From Acanthaster planci (taxonomy: Eukaryota > Echinodermata > Asteroidea > Valvatida > Acanthasteridae), in NCBI RefSeq assembly GCF_001949145.1, contig NW_019091383.1:2131752-2195751 (forward strand): a DNA stretch of 64,000 nt, written 5' to 3'. The notes beneath the pieces are model-generated. The model saw only the letters and a list, made by a program, of their open reading frames with translations. It was not told the origin of the DNA and searched no databases. The translations under genes were made by a program, and so were the position numbers. Below are positions 50,101 through 62,100 of this stretch, one piece after another; position 1 is the stretch's first letter; each line of letters begins with the position of its first letter.

Positions 50101-53100
50101 TACATACTGGCACTTAAGATGTGACTGTAATTTATGTATTCATCTGCACCATATCCACTGCATACCGAGAAATGAACTGTTTATTATATTGCCCCTCTGG
50201 GAATTTTTATTGTTGTGTGAGACTACGTTTGCCCTGTCGTGAGTCATCACAGACGCTGGAGTCTGCAGCCGACTGCTTGGATCAAATTTTCGATGGATTA
50301 CTCACTTCTAATGGCGTACAAATTGAAAAAAATGATCTTCAGTTGACATTTCAATGTCTGAGTTGACGTGACTTTGTTTGACTCATCCTAGTATGAAATC
50401 TGTTTTATTTTGTTATTTTTTGGTGATGGGGAGAGACAAGGGTACTTCAATAGATGGATATTTTTAGTCGTTGCTGGTCCCCTGTTCCATGTATACCCTG
50501 ACAGCCAAGAGGAAAGATTGTAACCATCCATAAAGTGCAGCGACCTGTGGGGTAGAATTGCAATACATGCTGTGCGTGTATTGATAAATACGTGTAATCT
50601 TGTTAACATCTCAGTGTAACTCAGCTGGGACTTTTGTGGACTTGTGGCTTACAGTGTGCAAGTATTTTCTTTTTCAAAAATCAAAATTTTGTTTGTACAG
50701 TTTCTATTCCACTCGAAAATTGGTCCTCCTGTGAGATTCTAAAAACTTAACATGCATTTCCCAGCGATTTTGCACAGTTCTGGACTGCATATGTACTTCT
50801 GTGGGCTAATAAGCAATATCATTTCTGATGATGCAGCTGCACTGTGTCCTGTATAGCATTCACACTAGTTGCAACCCTGTACAAACAAAGCCGTAATGTT
50901 TCCAGATGGGGTTGGGGATGATTGAAGCGGGAAGAGGGATGGGGGCAAGTTACCTCCCTAGGGGTGTTATGTACCCGTGTACCACCTTTTTGGGGGGGAT
51001 TGAGGAGTTATTTCATACCTGATGTTGCCGCATGGGAGTATCGAGTACGCGCAGCCTATTTACGTATCTCAGAATGTATGGTCCTCTCATGTGGTCCGGG
51101 CACATGCACGAGGCTGGGTGAAAAATTTCCCCCCAGCCTGTTTTTCTTTTGTCACTGAGGGTGCACTTCAACTCAGAGCTGATTGGAGCCGGTGACAGTT
51201 ATTTCTACTGCAGAATTACAGTTTGTTTTTGTAGCCCCAAAGATACTGAAGATTGCAATCCGCCTTGAGCAAAAGTGCCCCCTCATCAGTTAAACAGAGC
51301 GGTGTCGGTCAGGAGTGTTGAAATTTGCTGGTAGCGACGTGACTGCTGTGCATGCATTTCATAGTCATTCATGGACCTGCTAAGTTCAGTTCCAACCAAA
51401 GGAGCCTCCGTTGCCAAGAAAACGGTGCCCTCTGTTGGTCCAACTCGAGGCTCATGTAGCATATTTCTAAGCTCCTGTCGTGATTCATCTCATTGGCTGT
51501 CCGACTGTTATCCCTTTTTATGCTTCTTGCTTCAGTATGACTCACAGTTTGTTACCTTTATTTTTCACGTGGAGCAAATTGCCACAAATTAAGGCCGATT
51601 TCATTACGACCAGGTCAGTAATTCCATTTCACATCCGCAAGGTAGAGACAGGAGTCATTGGGGTTATTAAACTGCATCAAAAGGCCAAAAGGCCATCACC
51701 GGAATCAGCATCAGTGGCATCCTGTGTTTTAGTTTTCTTGTCTCACTGATAAAATTCTCCACGATTTCATAAACTGAAAATGTTGCCTGTTTTCATTCAC
51801 ATCACTCCTTGTTGAAAATGTGTAATTTTCCTGTGTTTATATTTTCACTCTGCTCTGGGTGTTTATGGGTAAAAGCACCCTTTCCAAAAAAGTTTCATTT
51901 AAACTAGCATGGAAAAATTGAATTCAAAAATTTGGTTGCCTTTATATCGATGGTGTCACAAAAATGCCTTGGGTAATTGACTTGCTATCTGCTGAAGTGG
52001 AAACATTACTGTTACTTTGTAGAGAATCTCAAATGTACACGTGTATTACATATTGGATAGCACTTCCAAAGGTAAAGAGTTTCTTTAACACGGCAAGGAA
52101 ACACTGAAAAAATATGAAGTGCAATCCCTTCATATTCACATTCAAATTGGGGAAAGCACAGGGTGAATGTACGTGTATGATGGCTTAACATCTGGGAAAA
52201 CTTCCTGGATGTAAATAATTATGAGAAGTTCATAGCTTTAGTCACTGATCTGTGACGCAATGGGCATGTACAATGTCCCCCCCCCATTAAAAAGGGTTAT
52301 AACTGCCATGTTCTGACAACCATGGATGCAAAGCTCCATGCTTTTATGAAAAAGCATACAATTCATCCCTCCTACCAGATTACAGGAGACACATAAACTC
52401 GTATCCACAGAACTTAACTTGGATCTCAATGGCTTTGTCCCCACTGAAGACATCTTTTCCATATGAGAGGATTATTGCATTGCATCCCAGACAATGGTCT
52501 GGCTTTCCTTGCATGTTTTGTGGCTGGACATTTGTTACAAACGAGCTTCCCCTGTTCCCCTTGAGTGCTAACGACCATATATTACAGCAGTAAATAAGGC
52601 CATTAAAATTTCAAGGACATTGTACCTGTTGAAATTGAATTTTTAGTTTGTCCAATTTAATTTTGGGGGGGGGGCATCACAAGGAAGGGGAGCCAGAGGT
52701 CAGCCACTTTAAATACTAATCAGTCTAAAATTTCTTGCGCTAATTGACTCAAACATTATATGGCCAAGGTTTGTTTTTTTTTCATTTACTGAAGCAATAT
52801 CAGCTTTCTTTGCCAAAAGGTCGAAGGATTTAGGCGATAGGGACAGTATTGGCACTTGCAGTTCTTTAGGATTTTTTGGGGAGGTGTTTTTTTCTTTTGT
52901 CGTCATATTTTATTGTTTTCACGCTTTTGTGACTGATAAATTTAAATGTGAAAATTTGGTACATATGCCTTTGTTATAGGACATAGTGATTATACATCAG
53001 GAGAGGGTATTTTTAGTTGATACATACTAGGCAGTGTCATGAAATTTTCAAGGGAGTAGTGATTTGTTTTGTTCAGAAACTACGGCATGGAAAGTTGTAA

Positions 53101-56100
53101 GGTTCTTAAGAATGAGGCACGTGAAGTTTGTCGGGCAGTGTGCTACATTTATAAGGTTTGCAATCACTGCAAAGTGTGGCATGGAAGTATCAACAAGAAT
53201 TTGTCCAACGTGCAGAATTTGTTAGCCAAGGATGGGGGTGTATGTTAAATATGATTAAATTTACATGTTGTGAGTCTTTTATACACCATCTGAACATACA
53301 TGCGTAAACAGCTATTTAAACCTTACAGTCAACCATAAATACAGTGACCTGTTTAAAACACCTATGTTTTTTTATTTCACTCAAAAAAGCTTTGGTGGAA
53401 AAAAATTCAAATCTGTTTTACCTTCCTCCTACCTGCAGAATTCTTGAAGGCTGAGGTGGATGCTTGCCCCATCCGGAAGGCAGAGCTTCTGTGCAAGATG
53501 GGGCGGTGGGCGGAGGCAAACTCTGCCTACAAGATACTTCTCACAAAAAGGTGCTGTAAGCTCCCTCTTGAAGTTTTTATGGTTCCGGTTTCCAATCTGT
53601 GTCAGTATTGAAACAAGGCTGTTGACAGCAATGCCAAATAATTTTGCAGGATTCTCCCTTCACTGGCTCCTTTCTGTCATGTTTGTCTTCTGTGTAGTCC
53701 GGACAATTGGCTGTTCTGTAAGCAGTACTTTAAGACAGCGCTGGCGCTCATTGAAAATAACTGGTCCCCTCCTGCGGCAGGAGAAAGCGGCAGGTAAGCA
53801 GTTTGATCAACAAAGTGGATGAAGATGCAACCCTTGCTATCATAGTGGGTAGGTGTCCAGAATATCTCTGGCTTGACACTTGGGATTTGTGAATTCATTC
53901 CTCAAAGGTGAGATCCTCCAGCTCACCGCAGTTTCCATGTTTACTTCATAAACAATTGCTTGTCTAATATGAGGCCAAGGTTCAAAGAAGTTTCATTTGC
54001 TCCCTGAAGTAATCCTTTAAAAACCATAACCTGACTACAACAGCTGATACAAGTTGATGAACAGAGAATTTTAACTTCAATGCGAGTTTTGACATTAAAC
54101 ACACGTGGAGATTGTAACCGTTCAGGACTTAATGTTTATCGAAACTATGCCTTTACATTTGTTTGGTAGTGGAAATGGCAACGTGAGTCAGCCGGACTAT
54201 ACAATAGACATGGTGCTCAATTTCATCCAAGAGAAATCAGAGGCTGAGAAGAGAGCAGCCAAGGAGGGCCATGCCCTCCCAAGAGGCATCTTCCTCTCTG
54301 GGATACAGTTGCTGAGGATTCTTAAAGAGAAAGAGTCTCCGCACATATTAAAGATGGGTAAGGACATTCAATATTTCATATTGAACCATCTGTCAGCCAT
54401 TCCATTGTTAGCACTTACATAGCTGCCACATCAATATCCATATTACCACTTTCCTTTTACTTGTGTATTGTTTTATGAACTTGCACCGATGGGTACAAGT
54501 TTCTCCCATGTACAATTTAGACACATGACATGGATCTTGAAGCCATTTTAACGTAGCTCCAATATGACTGGCACTGGTCTATACTTATTTCTGAATGTTG
54601 ATGAAAGTTTCAAATCAACACATGTCCTTCATTTTCTTTTTCTGACACAACATGACCTCTGATAGGACCGAGCACTGAACTTTTCAAATGCTATTTTGAC
54701 TTGTTTGGAGACCGGCCCTGTTGCTACGACGACCTGTGTCAGTTTTTGCCCCTCATTGCGCCAGAGGACCACCAGGGTTTTGTGCAGAGTCTTCTTGACA
54801 CGTTGGAGATGGAGCTGAGCGATGATGGAATGAAATATGCAAAATCAGTAAGCTGTTTTTGCATTATTTCAGAAGTACTCTTGACAAAGATTATATTATC
54901 CAATAATTTGTAACGGCAGTTATTTTTTTTCTTAAAGTTCATTTTGCTTTTCCTTGATCTTAAATAGTTTAATTGATATCTTTCTAACTTGGTATAAAAT
55001 TGACAGGTTGTTGCATGAATCGTTATATTGTGAGTCACATCTTCCACAAAGACATAAGTTTGACCTGACCAGAAACCATTTGTTGTGTTCATCAATAAAG
55101 TATTTCAACCTCAGCAATTGCTAGTCTGTGATGACCAGATGTGTCTAGTTTTCTAATTGAGGACCAGCATTTGTGTGACAGTGCCCTGCTGTTTTTTTTC
55201 CCATGTTTACGAAACAAAGGAACTGTGAAGGGTTTTGAAGTACAAAACTTACTCGGCAGAGGTTAAGGCTGTGTCAATTTTAATAATTCACTATTTGAAT
55301 CATGTCAATTCGATCGAATATCCGAATATTCAGTCATATCTATTGGCAGATTGTTGATGAATAAACCACATACAAAATCACTCGCAAAAACGCACACTAT
55401 TGTACACTTTAATCACTGTAATAGCTTCTCACATCTCTACAAATATCTCCAACCACAATTTAGCAAGATTTAAGAGACGAATAATACCCCGTTTCCTGTT
55501 GAAAATGTAGAGTCCTTTAAAACGTTGTAATACATCATGTACTTTTTAATCGTAAGGTTTCTGTGGTTTCTCATTTGAATATGCTTGGAACAAGCCTCCA
55601 TCGTGCAATTTTTCTCATTTGAAACAAAAGAAAATTCTCCTTTCCCTTTCTTGTATTTTGCATTCAAATAGTCAGATTTGAAAAAAGATATTCAAATATT
55701 TTATGAGTAAATATGCGGATATTCAGCACAGCCTTAGCTGAGGCTTACTTTAAAAGGGTTTTGAATGTGTGTAGCTAACCTCGTGAGTAGAGTAATTTTG
55801 AAGGGTTGAGAACTGTGAATGAGAAGGGGGTGCAGAAAAAGCCAACACGTCTTCAGAACTGTGCCCGGTAATAAAAAGACTTTTGGATTGGTAACGCCAG
55901 CGTACCTGGCATTGACGTTCTTGCCGCAGGTAAAGCAAATCTACAGGCACCTGTGCATCCTGAAGATCAGTCGCAGGTTAGGCCTTCAGGACAATCTCTC
56001 TCAAGAAGAGAAGCTGACCCTTGCCAAGGAGCTCATCAAACGCAGCGAAGCAGCGCAGAGTTATGGCAAGGACCTGCTCTGTACTGATTTACAGTATGGA

Positions 56101-59100
56101 GATGAATACCTGCTAATGGCTGTGCATTTGCTCATTGATATCTGGGAGGAAACAGGTAAGATTTATGCATTCTTTTTGTTACAGTACACTGGTCACAACA
56201 GCTCCAGGAGCTGTCCATTAGGAGTAGAAATACATTTTACAGAGAATCCAGTAATTGCATGAAAAGATATTTAGGTAAAATGCTCATAAATTTTGTAAGT
56301 CTAGCTTAAAATGGTTGTAAATCTTGAACGTGAGTATGACAGTTGTATCAGATTTGAAACTTACTACCATTCCAGCATTTATGATTTTCACGGAAATCAC
56401 TTCTCTGTAGCAAACCTGTCTCCCAATTGCCTAAAATTTATGGAGTTTTTAATCACTAAAGTACATTTTCAACTTAAGCTTGCGTTGATGGACTTTGAAG
56501 CTCCATGTAGTGGGCTCAGCAATATTGTAATTCTAGTATTTTTAAATTGGATAAGGCGTTTCATTTGTTCATTATGAAATTTGATCATTGTGCTTCATTT
56601 TACCCACTCAGAAAATCCTTTCTTGTTGCCAGGTTTTCACAAGAAACACTTTCATCACTGTGTAGTCTCTCTCCATTGTTAGACTGTATCCAGAAGTTCA
56701 ATAGTCTATTCTTTTAGTGTCTAATCGCTTCTTAGTCTTGGTCAAATTGAAATTAATTTTCTAGAACAAGTTTGAAGTCTTGCTGTATTAGTGCTGAACC
56801 ATTACTCAGACTATGGCATGGGCAGTGGCTCAATCTGAGTCTGAGAGATGGAGATTTTGGATGTGATATTATGTTGGGTTCAGATTTAGAAAGAAAGGGG
56901 AAACCAAAACCAGTCAGAGTCCCTAATCAGCTCAGGGCTTTGCATAATGATGCCGCAGCCAGAACCTCAAGATGGGATTTCAGAAATTGCCCAAGACTTG
57001 CAATGCCAGATTTGAGCAGTGACAATAAGTCTGTCATTGATTTTGTCTGGTACCCAAGGTCCTCAGCATTTGTAGATATTTTACCATGGATAATTGCAAA
57101 GTAGTCAACAAGCCCCAAGAACCAACCAAATTTTACAGGATCTGATCACTGGACATTTTATTGAACTAGGTGTAACTTTATTGACAGGAGAAGACAAATA
57201 CTTGTGGAGGATGCTTGGACTTCTAGAGAATGGACTGTCGTCTAGTTCCTCATGTCATCATATGAAGTTGCTGCTTATACGACTGTACTGTCTCGCTGGT
57301 ATGATTCCGTTGTGATCAAGGCTTTTATCAGTCATTTTATTGAAGGGTAATATTGAGGTCGAATCTCGTGGAAATGAACCTTAACTCTTCAAGATCATTC
57401 GAAATGCAGCTGGAGAGATATTTGAGGGGTGAGGAGGGCGCTGCGAATGTACTTTGTGTACTTTGTGAAAATTAAAGTGCGAAGAAAACGCTGCTGATTT
57501 CCTCTCAAAGTGGGGGACTTGGGCAGATTCAGGAAGGTCCTTGTAAAAAAAAATGCTTTAACCGAGGTCAGAGGTTTGATCATTCAGTGCCTTAGGGAAG
57601 ATTGCACACAGTTGTGGAAATTAGAGCCCAGCTTTCATTCAATCGCACGGGGCAAGGTATTCCCTTGAAAACTAAAGCGTAAATCGGGATCAGACAGTGT
57701 GGATAATTCACATGAAGTTTCCTGAATTTTCCTCTGTACATTGTATTTAATTGATTGCTTATATGTGACCCGCTCTGTGAAAATGAGTCTTAAGTCGACA
57801 GAGCCACTTGGAGTAAAAAGTCCTTTAGAATAATTTTGTGCAGTGTAAATCAATAGGAACCCACAGCATTTGTCACCATGGAGTATCCACTTTCATCAAG
57901 ATGCCAAACAGGGTGAAACATCAAAACAAAAAAACTCAAAATTTGCTCTTTCCAATACAAATGGAAACTCAAAAATGTCTCAGGCGACTTAAGACTCATT
58001 TTCACAAAGTGGGTCACATATTTGCTGTGTGGACAATGTTCTGGAACAACATTTTTCTGCAGCTCTGTGAGTTCTGGAACTCTCTGTGAACGTGTTTGCA
58101 AAGGGAGCACTTTGGAATGGTGCTACTACCTGAGGCATTCTTGAGTTTATGCTATTGCATGTGTTTTGTTGTTTTCCACAGGTGCCTTCGGTCCAATACC
58201 AGACCTTTATGATGGGCTGGACATTAAACACATTCAACAAGACACATTAGGGTAAGTTACTTATTGGTAAGCAGTTGTTGGAATCAAGTGCGAAGTGGTC
58301 TCTCAGAAGTAAGCATTATTGTAGCTGTAGCCACATTTTACAGACATGGCCTACTGTCAATATTGTGCACACAGTTGAACTTCTTACACTCCAGTGTACA
58401 AGAGGTAAGGAAGGGTGCATGGTACAGATGTGCTGGCTTGCACCTCTTTTTCTATGTGTGCAACCACTTTTCATCTGAATGAATACAAAGACCTTTGTAC
58501 TTGCATTATGGGAATGCATTCGCAGAAATGATGCTTATGTGCTCATCCATATTTCTACACGCTAAAAACAATGCTTATGATAAAATGCCTTGCCCAGGGA
58601 CGTAAACAGTCTGATCTTTAAAAGCAGAATTCATATTTTTTTCAAGTACTTACATTATCAATGTTGTGTTGTTAGCACGGTGTACAAACATTGTAACTTC
58701 TTAATGTTCCTTGATGTACACAACCAATTTTACTACACCCGCTTTCAAAGATAACAGCTCAAAGTTGATCAATTGCAACATGGCATCACAGCAAGTTCTT
58801 CCTTGAAGCCACATTTCAACCCTTCCCATCTGCCTTCACTAGGTACACAGTCTCAGGATACGTGACTAGCTTGGGTCATTTTACCTCAGCCACTGCCTTG
58901 TTCAACACAACTCTGAAATTCTTCAACTCAAACCACAAAGATGTAAGTGTCGCAGCATAGTAGTTTCAGGATTTTTCGGGCTATTTTTGGCCAGGTAGCA
59001 AACTGTATAAATCACGCAGCTATAGTTTCCACATTTGGTATGTCTTGGACAATTAAGAGCGATTGCTTTCGGCTGCAGAAAGTAACTAACCAAAATGCAG

Positions 59101-62100
59101 GTGATAGTGATAATGATCAAAAGTGGCTATTTGGCTTCAAAAGTTCCACAGAAAAGTTGTTAAAAATTCAGAGGTAATGCCAAAACATTTAAATTTTATT
59201 ATCATGGATTTAGAGGCTGTTCTTCTTTTACTATGACAGTTGTTGGGTACCGTGTCCAGTGGCACGTGTCATCGGTAACATTTGTTCCAATGAATACTGT
59301 ATGTTCCCATTTTTTATAGACCACTGAGTACATGATCACAGCGTACAAGTTTGGGACGTTCCACAAGATTCCAGAATTTCTGACATTTCGACAACGAATC
59401 AGCAACTCTCTCCATCGTACTCTGGTCACTGTGGAGAAACTTCTCCTGGAACTGCTAACGGAAGCAGAAATGTAAGAAAAATGCATCATTGCCCGCATGC
59501 CTGAGATAGGCTCCGGTTTGTTGCTGTTTCACTGCTCGAATTCTAATTTGGTACCAGGACATAATGTGACTCAGCCTCATTCAGTGTCCAAGAAGAATTC
59601 TTTAGAGTTCAAAAGAGAAGCATGTGGGTCATTCTATAAATTTGGGGTCCCATTTTTTCCCATCCTTTTTGCGTCTGGCATATGATTTTAATGTTTAGAA
59701 CTCATGGTTTAATTTCCAAGACTGAACAAGTACTGCAAATTACCTGCCAAACAAATACAAATAGTTTGAAATCAATCAGGTAACAGGGACAGAAAATGTC
59801 ACACTTTGGACGCCAATTTTATAGAATGACCCATATGTTAAACACCGTTTTTCTGGCGAACATTAAAATATCACAATATATGCCCTAAGAGAATGTCATG
59901 GTAGAGAAGAGTGATTGAAATCTCTGTCCAAAACCTTGCTCTCTCAGGGTCCTTTTGGGCCATTTTATAGCTAGATATGCCAATAACCTCCACGCAAAGG
60001 GCTTTGAAGGATGCATTACCTTACCAGCAAAAGACTCCAAATGGAGTAAATTGGAGGATGCCATTTGCCCATCAAAGGATTAGCCTGTGTTGCTGATCTC
60101 CACTGTAGTGGAGTCTCTGTGATAGAACTTGGGGCAGTTATGAAAGGGAAATATTGCAATAATTTGGAGGGTGTAACAGCAAGGTTGAATGCCAGAAGAT
60201 TCTTTTTCTCTAGTTCTGGTTATTTATAATGGCAGTGTAATTGGTAAGGCAGGGTTCCAGCTGCCGTTCGCCATTCTCGCCAATTTGCAAATAATTAAAA
60301 TTTTGGCTGTTATTCCATTGACCTGGCGAAAAAATTGGCGATTATTTTGCAAATTTAGACAAAACTTACCACTTGGTCATCACCGAAATGTCACAGTGGT
60401 ATAAATAATACTAATAACATTAATACTGTTAATTTCCAACTTTCACGAACAGTGCCCATTCACAGTCGCTGTCGCAGTGGTGAAAACACATGTGCAAAAC
60501 TCACTGCCTCAAACAAAGCTGCTGCTCTGGTTCCCTACGCTCCACACACATGCAAAAAAATGCGTGATGGAAATGAAGCAACCAGAACCAGTCTATACAT
60601 GTGTTGTACATTCCGGTCAATTAATTACTCTACATCAGGGGTACACGCATATCGCATGCAACCCTAAAGCTGCAGGTCAAAAAAAGCTTCGATATCGCAA
60701 GAGGTATCCTGCAAGTTAATTCACAGAACTTGGTCTCTTATTTATGTACCGGTATGTATTTTCTGTGTTCATGAGTTTTATTTGAGGTCGTTTTACTCGT
60801 ACTTGAAGCAAGCATGTTTTGACAAATTTCCTGCCGCGGCACAAGGTTTATCACCCGCTAGTCTGGATGCATGACACATGCTTACCAAGCGACACAAGGA
60901 CATTGTTGGCCAGTTTGCCGTCGTGATTGCCTGAGTAGCATTGTGTGAATCGTCCGTAATTCTTGTGAATTGTTGATTGTATAGATTTTTACATAGATTA
61001 AGACAGGTGTTCATCACTTTTTGAGATAATTTTGGAAGCTGTCATCCCCATTTGTGCCTTTCAAACAGCACAATAAATTGCCCCCCAAACAAAACAATTT
61101 TCAGACCTACCGACCGAACCGATTGTTTAATCGGAAGCACAACTATTTTTATGGCCAAATAAAAGACCGCTTACATGCAGAAGGCCTTAGTTAAATAACC
61201 ATAATAATCGTGGATTCCAAGAAATCTTGGGCAAGTGTTTATCCAATTCAGATAAGCAAATTTATGGCATGGCCTGCCCGACCAAGCAAAAAAAAAAAAG
61301 TTGTTGAGGTCCCAGTCTGGTTGAGCGTAGGCCCATGAACAGGTATGCATGGGCCTACGCTCAACCAGACTGGGACCTGGCACATGCACGAAGAAATCAG
61401 ACCATATTAAGATGTGAAGTCAGAAACAAAGCTTTATCTCTGTGCTGTCCTGAATGGATAATTTGACATGTTTGAATATTGTGGTTTGTCCAGAGCGGGG
61501 AACACTCTGAGAGATTTCGTTGTCGACATGGATATCCATCCTGAAAAAGGTGAGTTGAAGAAACAATTTCGGTTTGGGGATTGACTAATTTACATTTGCT
61601 ATCACCTCCTCAACTGTGTAAAAAAGACTACAGATTGCTCTGATATTGTTAATCAACCAAATACTTGCTAGTCACTGGTGTGATGGTGTATTGGTCTCCA
61701 GTTTCTATTGTCTTTATTCAATTCAAGTTTTCTTTATTCACTCACCAACTTGAATAATTCCCCTTGCCAGTGTTTCTTGTCACTCTCTCTTTGTGGCAAT
61801 TACTCAGTCACTTTATGATCCTTTTCCAATATTCTCTAGGGCCATGCGTGTTGCTTAGTTTCAGCAGTTTGCTCTCTTCCTGTTTTGCACAGACAATACC
61901 AAATGGGAAGAAATCTCAGACAACAGAGATCTTGATATCATGGTGTCTTGGGCCCCAGAACACAGGTAAGGTATAACTTCTGCTGTTGATTTGTTTAACA
62001 TACCGTACATGTACAAAATTAGCTAATTTGCTGTTTGGCTCTCCCGAATTTAACAAAATGTCATGATTTGCTTCACCAAATAAACTACCATGGAAAACTG

